DNA of 64,000 bases, from contig NZ_QXDC01000002.1 of the NCBI RefSeq assembly GCF_003550065.1, forward strand, positions 1 to 64,000. Reading direction: 5' to 3'. This DNA is from Hephaestia caeni (GTDB lineage Bacteria; Pseudomonadota; Alphaproteobacteria; Sphingomonadales; Sphingomonadaceae). Positions 34,353 through 42,564 of the stretch are shown piece by piece. How positions within the stretch are numbered: position 1 is the stretch's first letter; each line of letters starts with the position of its first letter. Position numbers and translations under genes: made by a program. The notes under the pieces were generated by a model. That model was not told the origin of the DNA, did not search any database, and was given only the letters and a program-made list of their open reading frames with translations.

Positions 34353-35767
34353 CCGGTCGCGCTGTTCTCCAGTGCCCCGCCGCCCAAAGCGACGTAGAGC
34401 GCGACGAGATTGTCGAGTTCGCTTCGGCGCACGCGGATCAGCGCCTGTTCGGCGGCGAACAGGTTGCGCTCGGCATCGAGCACTTCGAGATAATTGACCA
34501 CCCCCTCGCGGTATCGCGTGCGGGCGAGGAAGGCGATCTGGCGCTGGGCCTCGGTCTCGCGCATCTGCGACGCCACCTGATCGGCAAGCCAGCGCCGCCC
34601 GGCGAGCGCGTTGGCGACATCGCGGAACGCCTGTTGCAGCGTCCCTTCATAATCGGCGATTGCGATATCTTCGCGCGCTTCGGCGACGGTGAGATTGCCG
34701 CTGCGGCGGCCCCCGTCGAAGATCGGCAGGTTGATGGTCGGGCCGAAACTCCAGCTCAATCCGTCGTTGCCGAGCAGATTATCCAGCGCAGTGGAAGCGA
34801 AGCCGAGATTGCCGGTCAGCGAAATGCTCGGGAAGAAGGCGGCACGCGCCGCCCCGATATTGGCGCGTGCGGCACGCAGCCGTTCCTCGGCAGCGAGGAT
34901 GTCGGGGCGGGTGACCATCAGTTCGGACGGCAGACCGGCAGCGATCACGGCGCCGTTTTTCTGTTTGGCGAGCGGCAGCGCGGGTGGCAGCGCTGCCGGC
35001 AGCGACCCGCCCGTCAGCACCGCAAGGCTGTTTTCGCTTTGCGCCTTGGCGAGCCGGAGCCCTGCCAATTCGGTTTCGGCCTGCGTCAGCAGCGATTCCG
35101 ACTGGCGGAAATCGAGCGCCGAGGTGACCCCTGCGTCGAGCCGCCGCTGCGCGATGCGCAAGCCTTCCTGCCGGCTGCGCACGGTCGCTTCGGCCAGCGC
35201 GATGCGTTCATCGGCCTCGCGCGCTGCGAAATAGGCCGAGGCGACATCGCGGATCAGGACGAGGCGGAAGGCGCGCTGGGCCTGGATCGTTTCCAGATAT
35301 TGTGCCCGTGCGGCGTCCGACAAATTCTTCACTCGTCCCCAGAAATCGAGTTCGAACCCGGTGACGCCGACGCCGATCGAATAGCGGTTGTCGGTGACCG
35401 CGCCTGCACCCGGGATACCGGTGGCGGCGCCGGGGGTGCGGCTACGCGTCACGTCGCCGGTCGCGCCCAGCGTGGGAAAGCGATCGGCGTCGGTAATCCG
35501 ATTGAGCCCGCGCGCTTCCTCGATCCGGGCGACCGCGATGGCGAGATCGCGGTTATGCTCCAGCGCGGTCGCGACGAGTTGCTGGAGCTGGGGGTCGGCG
35601 AAGAAATCGCGCCAGCCGATCTCCACCGCACGCGTGCCGAGCGTCACGTCGCCGGCAAAAGCGGCGGGATAACCCGTTGCGGTCGGGAGATCGGGCCGCA
35701 CATGCGGCGGCGCCATCTGGCAGCCCGCGAGCAGACCGGCGAGGGTGAGAACGAACGCCTTACGCAT
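34349..35767 (-). CDS. outer-membrane efflux lipoprotein, NodT family
   Basis: This 472-residue TolC-like protein forms the outer-membrane duct of a tripartite pump. The N-terminus is a lipoprotein signal with LLAGC (Cys16). Two repeats of long coiled helices follow, including ARIEEARGLNRITDADRFPT, RLDAGVTSALDFRQSESLLT and RYREGVVNYLEVLDAERNLF. I start it at the ATG at 35767, which overlaps the end of the pump gene by 8 bases; longer in-frame extensions read through the pump gene and are artificial. It is the last gene of the MFP-RND-OMF operon. Confidence 0.93.
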   Translation of the reverse strand: MRKAFVLTLAGLLAGCQMAPPHVRPDLPTATGYPAAFAGDVTLGTRAVEIGWRDFFADPQLQQLVATALEHNRDLAIAVARIEEARGLNRITDADRFPTLGATGDVTRSRTPGAATGIPGAGAVTDNRYSIGVGVTGFELDFWGRVKNLSDAARAQYLETIQAQRAFRLVLIRDVASAYFAAREADERIALAEATVRSRQEGLRIAQRRLDAGVTSALDFRQSESLLTQAETELAGLRLAKAQSENSLAVLTGGSLPAALPPALPLAKQKNGAVIAAGLPSELMVTRPDILAAEERLRAARANIGAARAAFFPSISLTGNLGFASTALDNLLGNDGLSWSFGPTINLPIFDGGRRSGNLTVAEAREDIAIADYEGTLQQAFRDVANALAGRRWLADQVASQMRETEAQRQIAFLARTRYREGVVNYLEVLDAERNLFAAEQALIRVRRSELDNLVALYVALGGGALENSATG

Positions 35768-38700
35768 GGACAGGCTCCGGATCGTCGTGGTGCGGCTCTT
35801 CGCCGGGCGCGGGCGGGCGCTTCTTGCTGAGCCAGCGCCGCACCGAGAGGTAGAAGACGGGGATGAAGAAGATGCCGAGCAGCGTCGCGGCGAGCATGCC
35901 GCCGACGACACCGGTGCCGACCGCGATCCGGCTGGCCGCGCCCGCGCCGCTGGCGGCGAACAACGGCACCATGCCGCCGATGAAGGCCAGCGACGTCATG
36001 ATGATCGGGCGCAACCGCAGCTTCACCGCCTCGAGCGTCGCGTCGAGCGGTGACTTGCCTTCGGCTTCCTGCTCGATCGCGAATTCGACGATCAGAATCG
36101 CGTTCTTGGCCGCCAACCCGATGATCGTGATCAGCCCGACGTTGAAATACACGTCTGCCGAGAGCCCGCGCATCATCGTGAACAGGATCGATCCGAGCAC
36201 GCCCAACGGGACGACGAGCAGCACCGAGACCGGGATCGCCCAGCTTTCGTAAAGCGCCGCCAGCAGCAGGAACACGACAAGGAACGACAGGCCGAGCAAC
36301 ATGCCGATCTGGCCGCCCGACTGCTTCTCCTCGAACGAGATGCCGGTCCATTCATAGGCGAAGCCCGCGGGCAGATCGGTGGCGAGCCGCTCCATCTCGG
36401 CCATCGCTTCTCCGGTCGATCGGCCGGGGGCGGCCATGCCCGAGATCGTGGTGGCCGGATAGCCGTTGTAGCGCTGGAGCTGCTGCGGGCCCGAGGTCCA
36501 TTCGACCTGCGTGAACGAGCCGAACGGCACCATCTCACCGGCCGCGTTGCGGACCTTGAGCGCCAGCACGTCCTCTGGGGTCATGCGATGGGGCGCGTCG
36601 GCCTGGAGCATGACGCGCAGGACGCGGCCGTCATGGGTGAAGTCGTTGGCATAGGCACTGCCGAAGGCGATCGCGAGCGTGCCGTTGACATCGCCGATCG
36701 AGAGACCGAGCGCGCGCGCCTTGATCCGATCGATCATGACGCGAAGCTGCGGCGCATCCTCCTGTGCCTCGGGGCGCACCCCGGCGAGCAACGGGCTCTG
36801 TGCGGCCGCGCCGAGCAATTGATTGCGGGCAGCGAGCAGGGCCGCGGTCCCGTTGCCGCCGACATCTTCGAGCTTGAAGGTGAAGCCGCTGGCGGTGCCG
36901 AGTTCCTGGATCGCGGGAGGATTGAGCGCAAAGACCATCGCCTCCTTGATCTGGCTGAAGGCGCCCATCGCCTTGCCGACAAGGGTGGTCGAGCTGTTTT
37001 CGGCGCCGGGGCGCTGTTTCCAGGGGGTGAGCGTCGTGAACGAGATCGCGTTGGCTTGCCCCTGACCGAAGAAGCTGAAGCCGCGCACGACGAACACGTT
37101 CTCGACGACGTTCTCCTCGTGGTAGAAGGCCTTCACCTGCGCGATCGCTTCTTCGGTTCGCGCGCGGGTCGCCCCCGGGGGCGCCTGGATCGCAGTGATG
37201 ACGGTGCCCTGATCTTCGACAGGAAGGAAGCCGCCGGGGAGGCGGGTGAAGAGGACCATCGTCAGCACGAGCATCGCCGCAAACACGCCGAGCCAGCGCA
37301 GCGGCGCCGAAAGCATCCCGCCGACCAGCCCCTGATAGCGGTTGGTTGTCCGCCCGAACCAATTGTTGAAGCCGCCGAAGAAGCGCCCGGTGTGGCGCGT
37401 GAACCAGTTCGGCTGGCGCTCATCCCCAGGCACATGCGGCTTGAGGAAGGTCGCGCAGAGCGCCGGCGTCAGCGTCAGCGCGAGCAGCGCCGAGAAGCCG
37501 ATCGATACGATCAGCGTGACCGAGAATTGCTTGTAGATCGCCCCGGTCGATCCCGGAAAGAACGCCATCGGCACGAACACCGCCATCAGGACGAGGGTGA
37601 TGCCGACGATCGCGGAGGTGATCTGGCGCATCGCCTTCACGGTCGCGTGATAGGGCGAGAGTCGTTCCTCCACCATGATCCGCTCGACATTCTCGATCAC
37701 GACGATCGCGTCGTCGACCAAGATGCCGATCGCGAGCACCATCGCGAACAGTGTCAGCACGTTGATCGAGAAGCCGAACAGCCACAGGCCCAGGCACGCG
37801 CCGGCAAGCGCGATCGGAACGACGATGGACGGGATCAGCGTCGCGCGCCAGTTCTGGAGGAACAGGAACATGACGAGGAAGACGAGCACCATCGCCTCGA
37901 CCAGCGTCTTGACGACCGCCGAGATCGAGGCGTCGATGAACAGCGTCGTATCGTAGGGGACCGACCAGGTCACGTCCTGCGGGAATGTCGTCGCGAGCTG
38001 CGTCAGCCGCGCCTTGACGCCCTCTGCGGTGGCGAGCGCGTTGGCGCCCGGCGTCATCTGGACGGCGACACCGGCGACCGGCTTTCCGTTGAGCTCGGAA
38101 TCGAACAGGTAGGTTTGCGCGCCCAGTTCCACGCGTGCGACATCGCCCAACGTGACCGCGGAACCGTCGGGGTTGGCGCGCAGGATGATCTTGGCGAACT
38201 GCTCAGGGGTCGTGAACCGGCTCTGCGTCAGGATCGTCGCGTTAAGCTCGGTGCCGCCCGCGATCGGCAGATCGCCGAGTTGGCCACCCGGGCTTTGGCT
38301 GTTCTGTTCCTGCACGGCGGCGAGCGCCTCGGCCGCGGACAGCCGATAATTGGCGAGTTTCTGCGGATCGAGCCACACGCGCATCGCATAGGGCGAGGCA
38401 AAGACCTGAACGTTGCCGACACCCTCGACGCGCCGCAATTCGTCGACGATGCGCGCATTGGCGAAGTTGCCGAGTTCGAACTGGCCGGTTGCGCCGGATT
38501 TCGATTCGATCGCGACCAGCATCAGGAAGCCGGCATTGGCCTCCTGCACGGGGATACCTTGACGCCGGACTTCCTCGGGCAAGCGCTGCTCGACCAGCGT
38601 CAGGCGATTCTGGACGTCCATCTGGGCCTTGTCGATGTCGGTCCCGGTCTTGAAGGTGACCGTGATTTCCGCCGAGCCGTTCGAATTGCTCGTCGACGAC

Positions 38701-38936
38701 ATGTAGAGCAGGCCTTCGATGCCGTTCAGTTCCTGCTCGATCACCTGCGTGACATTCTGTTCGAGCGTCGCCGCGTCCGCGCCCGGATAGGTAGCGCGAA
38801 GGGTGAGCGACGGCGGCGCGACCGTCGGATATTGCTCGATCGGCAGCGCTTGCAGCGTCAGCACGCCGGCCAGCGTGATGCACAAGGCGACGACCCAGGC
38901 GAAGATCGGCCGGTCGATGAAGAAGCGGGGGCTCAT
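35760..38936 (-). CDS. RND efflux pump inner-membrane subunit, HAE1 family
   Basis: This 1058-residue proton-driven pump has twelve transmembrane segments and two large periplasmic loops. The proton-relay aspartates are in AIGILVDDAIVVIENVERIM near residues 400-420. The N-terminus FFIDRPIFAWVVALCITLAG and the IEQYPTVAPPSLTLRATYPG segment are typical of the AcrB/MexB group. The length matches the family and I see no break. It lies between the membrane-fusion gene (12 bp upstream) and the outer-membrane gene (8-base overlap). Expected substrates are hydrophobic drugs, dyes or aromatic intermediates. Confidence 0.95.
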   Translation of the reverse strand: MSPRFFIDRPIFAWVVALCITLAGVLTLQALPIEQYPTVAPPSLTLRATYPGADAATLEQNVTQVIEQELNGIEGLLYMSSTSNSNGSAEITVTFKTGTDIDKAQMDVQNRLTLVEQRLPEEVRRQGIPVQEANAGFLMLVAIESKSGATGQFELGNFANARIVDELRRVEGVGNVQVFASPYAMRVWLDPQKLANYRLSAAEALAAVQEQNSQSPGGQLGDLPIAGGTELNATILTQSRFTTPEQFAKIILRANPDGSAVTLGDVARVELGAQTYLFDSELNGKPVAGVAVQMTPGANALATAEGVKARLTQLATTFPQDVTWSVPYDTTLFIDASISAVVKTLVEAMVLVFLVMFLFLQNWRATLIPSIVVPIALAGACLGLWLFGFSINVLTLFAMVLAIGILVDDAIVVIENVERIMVEERLSPYHATVKAMRQITSAIVGITLVLMAVFVPMAFFPGSTGAIYKQFSVTLIVSIGFSALLALTLTPALCATFLKPHVPGDERQPNWFTRHTGRFFGGFNNWFGRTTNRYQGLVGGMLSAPLRWLGVFAAMLVLTMVLFTRLPGGFLPVEDQGTVITAIQAPPGATRARTEEAIAQVKAFYHEENVVENVFVVRGFSFFGQGQANAISFTTLTPWKQRPGAENSSTTLVGKAMGAFSQIKEAMVFALNPPAIQELGTASGFTFKLEDVGGNGTAALLAARNQLLGAAAQSPLLAGVRPEAQEDAPQLRVMIDRIKARALGLSIGDVNGTLAIAFGSAYANDFTHDGRVLRVMLQADAPHRMTPEDVLALKVRNAAGEMVPFGSFTQVEWTSGPQQLQRYNGYPATTISGMAAPGRSTGEAMAEMERLATDLPAGFAYEWTGISFEEKQSGGQIGMLLGLSFLVVFLLLAALYESWAIPVSVLLVVPLGVLGSILFTMMRGLSADVYFNVGLITIIGLAAKNAILIVEFAIEQEAEGKSPLDATLEAVKLRLRPIIMTSLAFIGGMVPLFAASGAGAASRIAVGTGVVGGMLAATLLGIFFIPVFYLSVRRWLSKKRPPAPGEEPHHDDPEPVHA

Positions 38937-38948
38937 GATCGGATATCC

Positions 38949-40124
38949 TCAGCGCGCGGCGGGCTGTTGCTTAGGCGCGGCCTTGGATTCGGCCTTGGGG
39001 GCGGCGATGCGGACCGGCTGGCCCGGCTGCACTTTCTGTAGCCCTGAGACGATCACCCGGTCACCCGGCTTCAACCCATTGAGCACGACCCAATTGCTGC
39101 CCTGAAGGTCGCCAAGCCGGATCTGGCGGACCTCGACGATGTCCTTCGCGCCGACGACCATCACCGAACCACCCTGCGGCCCCATCGTCACCGCGCGCTG
39201 GGGCACGACGATGCCGTCGGCCTTGATGCCGGCCTGAAGATGGGCACGGACGAACTGACCGGGCAGCAGCAGCCGCGCCGGATTGGGGAATTCGGCGCGC
39301 AGCGCGGCGGTGCCGGTGGCTTCGTCGATCGCGAGATCGAGGAAATCGATATGGCCTTCGATGCCGTAGCTGTCGCCGTTTTCCAGCTCGAGTTGAACCG
39401 CGATCCGGTTCAGCCCGGGAAGGTCGAGCCGACCACTGGCGATGTCGCGCCGGATCGCCATCAGATCCGAACTCGATTGCGAGAAATTGACGTAGATCGG
39501 GTCGATCTGCTCGATCGTCGTCAGCGAGGTGCCGCCGGCAGCGCTCACCAACGCGCCTTCGGTAACCTGTGCACGGCCCGCACGGCCCGAGATCGGCGCG
39601 GTAACCGTGGTGTAGCTGAGGCTCAGCCGCGCGCTTTCCACCTGCGCACGCGCCTGCGCGACATCGGCCTGGGCCGAGCGCAGCCGCGCGACCGCGGTAT
39701 CATATTCCTGCTTGCTGATCGCGTTATCGACCAGCAGCGGGCGATAGCGATCGACATCCTGCTGGGCGTTGGCGGCATTCGCCTGCGCGCGTGCGAGCGA
39801 CGCCTGCACGGCGTTGTAGCTCGCGCGCAATTCGCGCGGATCGATCGCAAACAGCGCTTGGCCTGCGCGAACGTCAGTGCCTTCCTCGTAGAGCCGGCGC
39901 TGGACGATGCCGTCGACGCGAGCGCGGACCTCGGCGGTGCGAACCGCCTGTACGCGACCGGGCAGCGTGATGACGTTGGTCACCGGCTGCGCGCGAATCG
40001 TCACGATCCCAACCTCGGGCGGGGGCGGGGGCGGCGGCGCTTCGCCTGCACAGCCCGCCAGTGCCAGCATTGCTGCACCGGCCAGGGCGCACGCCGCATT
40101 TCTCAATGTGGCAAAACGACGCAT
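38949..40124 (-). CDS. RND efflux membrane-fusion (periplasmic adaptor) lipoprotein
   Basis: This 391-residue adaptor joins the RND pump to its outer-membrane duct. A lipobox LALAGC places the lipid on Cys25. A proline run follows, then the lipoyl-like half-motif RAQPVTNVITLPGRVQAVRT, an alpha hairpin (NAVQASLARAQANAANAQQD onward) and beta-barrel segments. I chose the ATG at 40124 because the protein then starts with the lipoprotein signal. It is divergent from the tetR gene, and its promoter overlaps a palindromic operator. Confidence 0.93.
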   Translation of the reverse strand: MRRFATLRNAACALAGAAMLALAGCAGEAPPPPPPPEVGIVTIRAQPVTNVITLPGRVQAVRTAEVRARVDGIVQRRLYEEGTDVRAGQALFAIDPRELRASYNAVQASLARAQANAANAQQDVDRYRPLLVDNAISKQEYDTAVARLRSAQADVAQARAQVESARLSLSYTTVTAPISGRAGRAQVTEGALVSAAGGTSLTTIEQIDPIYVNFSQSSSDLMAIRRDIASGRLDLPGLNRIAVQLELENGDSYGIEGHIDFLDLAIDEATGTAALRAEFPNPARLLLPGQFVRAHLQAGIKADGIVVPQRAVTMGPQGGSVMVVGAKDIVEVRQIRLGDLQGSNWVVLNGLKPGDRVIVSGLQKVQPGQPVRIAAPKAESKAAPKQQPAAR

Positions 40125-40185
40125 ATCTGTCTTATCCCATGTTAGCGATAGCGGCCCCGAGATCCGCGCTCTGGCTTGCGCGGTG

Positions 40186-40214
40186 CCAGTAGTGTAACGT
40201 ACATTACTCGTCAA
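40186..40214 (-). promoter_or_regulatory. predicted promoter of the RND efflux operon
   Basis: On the minus strand TTGACG (40214-40209) and TACTGG (40191-40186) are separated by 17 bp. The -10 match is poor, but the -35 is good and the spacing is ideal. The palindrome at 40194-40207 fills the spacer, so a bound repressor would block RNA polymerase directly. Confidence 0.5.
40194..40207. promoter_or_regulatory. TetR-type operator GTAACGTACATTAC
   Basis: This 14-bp near-palindrome (one symmetric pair of positions mismatched) lies between the divergent tetR gene and efflux operon. It sits inside the spacer of the predicted efflux promoter and 43 bp before the tetR start. Its size and place match operators of AcrR-type repressors, so autoregulation of tetR is also likely. 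Confidence 0.65.
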
Positions 40215-40249
40215 CAGCCAAGTAGGATGACGAGCGGAACGGGACCGAC

Positions 40250-40864
40250 ATGAACGACAGACGAGACACGACGCGACGCGAAGACAGGCGGCAGGCCATC
40301 CTGGACGCCGCCGAATCACTGTTCCTCGAACAGGGATACGAGCGGGTCAGCGTCAATGCGATCGTCCAGCGATCGGGCGGCTCGCTCGCGACGGTGTACG
40401 ATTTGTTCGGCAACAAGCACGGTCTGCTTTACGCCGTGGTCGATCGGGCGCGTGATGAAGGGCTGAAGGACGTTGAGGATATATATGCCGAGGATGCACG
40501 CCCCGGCGCCGTCCTTCGTGAACTGGCGCTGCGCTATCACGCCTTCACCACCGCGCCGCGATCGCTTGCGCTGATGCGCCTCGTGATCGCCCAGAGCCTG
40601 ACCGACCCCGAATTCGGGCAGCGGTTCAACCATGAGGTGCATTTGCAGTTCGTGGCGCGGCTGGCCGAGGCATTTCGCCGGTGGACGGCGGCGGGGAAAG
40701 CCCGGATCGATCGCCCGCAGGAGGCGGCCGATCTCTATTTCGCGATCGTCTTGTGCGATGGGCCGATACGGGCGCTGCTCGGCCTCCCGCCGGAAGAAAC
40801 CAATGGCGATGCCCTGAACTGGCGCCTTGCGCCGTTCCTCGAATATTATCGCATAGCCGAGTGA
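40250..40864 (+). CDS. TetR-family repressor of the efflux operon
   Basis: This 204-residue regulator has an N-terminal TetR helix-turn-helix (ILDAAESLFLEQGYERVSVN, then AIVQRSGGSLATVYDLFGNK, residues 24-65) and a helical ligand domain of the AcrR-like C-terminal type. It is divergent from the membrane-fusion gene and is expected to repress the pump until a drug or metabolite binds. The ATG at 40250 gives the normal distance to the DNA-binding domain. Confidence 0.92.
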   Translation: MNDRRDTTRREDRRQAILDAAESLFLEQGYERVSVNAIVQRSGGSLATVYDLFGNKHGLLYAVVDRARDEGLKDVEDIYAEDARPGAVLRELALRYHAFTTAPRSLALMRLVIAQSLTDPEFGQRFNHEVHLQFVARLAEAFRRWTAAGKARIDRPQEAADLYFAIVLCDGPIRALLGLPPEETNGDALNWRLAPFLEYYRIAE

Positions 40865-40909
40865 AGCGCCCGGCGAACGCCGGCCCCACCGCCCCGCTTC
40901 GGGAGAGAT

Positions 40910-42535
40910 ATGTTGCGGATCAACCGTTTTACCGTTCTTGTGCTTTGCATTGTCGTTGCCGCCGTATCGGGATTGTCCCTTGTCGCCCGTCCGGGGTTGT
41001 GGCCGCTGTTCCTGATCGCCGCGGCACTATCGCTGCTGGGCGGTTACGACCTGATCCAGCGCCGCCATTCGGTTCGCCGCAATTACCCCATCATCGGCAA
41101 CACGCGCTGGCTGATCGAATGGATGCGCCCCGAAATTCGTCAATATCTCCTCGAAAGCGATCACGACCGAACCCCATTTTCGCGCAGCCAGCGATCACTC
41201 GTCTACGCGCGCGCCAAGAACGAAAGCAGCGAACGCGCGTTCGGCACCCAACTCGATGTGTACGGCAACGGGTATGAGTTCATCAGCCCGTCGATCGGGG
41301 CGATCTCAGCGGCCGACCCGGAAAGTTTCCGGATCGAGATCGGTGGGAGCCAATGCACCGCACCCTATTCGGCGTCGATCCTGAACATCTCCGCGATGAG
41401 CTTCGGCTCGTTGAGCGCGAACGCCATTCGGGCGCTGAACCGGGGTGCCAAAATGGGCGGCTTTGCGCACGATACCGGTGAAGGCGGGATCAGCGCCTAT
41501 CATCGCGAGCATGGCGGCGACCTGATCTGGGAATTGGGCAGCGGATATTTCGGATGCCGTACCGCCGCGGGGGATTTCGATCCCGAACGGTTCGCCGCGC
41601 AAGCCGTGGTGCCGCAAGTCCGAATGATCGAGATCAAGCTCAGCCAGGGCGCGAAGCCCGGGCATGGCGGCATCCTGCCCGGCGCCAAGGTGACCGCCGA
41701 GATCGCTGCGACCCGCGACGTTCCCGTGGGCGTGGATTGCGTCTCTCCGTCGCATCACACCGCGTTCACGACCCCGATCGAGATGATGCACTTCATCGCG
41801 CGGCTGCGGCAATTGTCCGGCGGCAAGCCCGTTGGCTTCAAGCTGTGCATCGGACATCCGTGGGAATTCATGGGGATCGCCAAGGCGATGATCGAGACCG
41901 GCATCCGCCCCGATTTCATCGTCGTCGATGGTGCGGAAGGCGGCACCGGTGCGGCGCCGCTGGAATTTACCGATCATCTCGGCGTCCCGATGCGCGAAGG
42001 GCTGCTGTTCGTACATAATACGCTGGTTGGCGCGGGGCTCAGGCAGGACATCAAGATCGGCGCCGCGGGCAAGGTGGTCAGCGCGTTCGACATCGCCAGC
42101 CTGCTCGCGATCGGCGCCGACTGGGCCAATGCGGCGCGCGGTTTCATGTTCGCGCTCGGCTGTATCCAGTCGCTGAGCTGCAACACCAACCGCTGCCCGA
42201 CGGGGGTGGCGACGCAGGATGCCTGGCGCCAGCGCGCGCTCGTGGTGCCCGACAAGGCGGAGCGGGTCCGCAATTTCCATCGCAACACGCTGGCCGCGCT
42301 TTCCGAGATGCTTGCGGCCGCGGGGTTGGAACACCCGCGTGATATTGGTCCGCATCATCTGGTGCGCCGCGTCAACCAGACCGAGATTCGGCTGTTTTCG
42401 CAACTCCATGTGCTGTTGGAGCCGGGTGAGCTTCTATCCGGGGCCAGCGATCATGATTTCTACAGCTATGCGTGGCGCACGGCGCGCGCCGACAGCTTCG
42501 CCGCCGCGCCAGCGCCAAGCCTCCAAAGCGGCTGA
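40910..42535 (+). CDS. FMN-binding glutamate synthase domain protein, membrane-anchored
   Basis: This 541-residue protein has two hydrophobic N-terminal segments (residues about 7-45) and then a TIM-barrel FMN domain like the synthase domain of GltB: ILNISAMSFGSLSANAIRAL near 160, VVDGAEGGTGAAPLEF near 340, and an iron-sulphur motif C-x5-C-x4-C (GCIQSLSCNTNRCPTG) near residues 418-432. It lacks the glutaminase and GXGXG domains of true glutamate synthase. Stand-alone members are common in proteobacteria and their reaction is mostly unproven. It lies 45 bp after tetR on the same strand and is convergent with the second TonB receptor gene. Confidence 0.88.
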   Translation: MLRINRFTVLVLCIVVAAVSGLSLVARPGLWPLFLIAAALSLLGGYDLIQRRHSVRRNYPIIGNTRWLIEWMRPEIRQYLLESDHDRTPFSRSQRSLVYARAKNESSERAFGTQLDVYGNGYEFISPSIGAISAADPESFRIEIGGSQCTAPYSASILNISAMSFGSLSANAIRALNRGAKMGGFAHDTGEGGISAYHREHGGDLIWELGSGYFGCRTAAGDFDPERFAAQAVVPQVRMIEIKLSQGAKPGHGGILPGAKVTAEIAATRDVPVGVDCVSPSHHTAFTTPIEMMHFIARLRQLSGGKPVGFKLCIGHPWEFMGIAKAMIETGIRPDFIVVDGAEGGTGAAPLEFTDHLGVPMREGLLFVHNTLVGAGLRQDIKIGAAGKVVSAFDIASLLAIGADWANAARGFMFALGCIQSLSCNTNRCPTGVATQDAWRQRALVVPDKAERVRNFHRNTLAALSEMLAAAGLEHPRDIGPHHLVRRVNQTEIRLFSQLHVLLEPGELLSGASDHDFYSYAWRTARADSFAAAPAPSLQSG

Positions 42536-42564
42536 GATTTGCTGAGAGCCCATCCGATCGCGAA

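Noticed and set aside
36588..39041. 817-codon open frame on the plus strand opposite the RND pump gene
   Set aside because: It is antisense to an intact, well-recognised gene and its protein is a low-complexity mix rich in Arg, Asp, Glu and His, as expected from reading GC-rich codons backwards.
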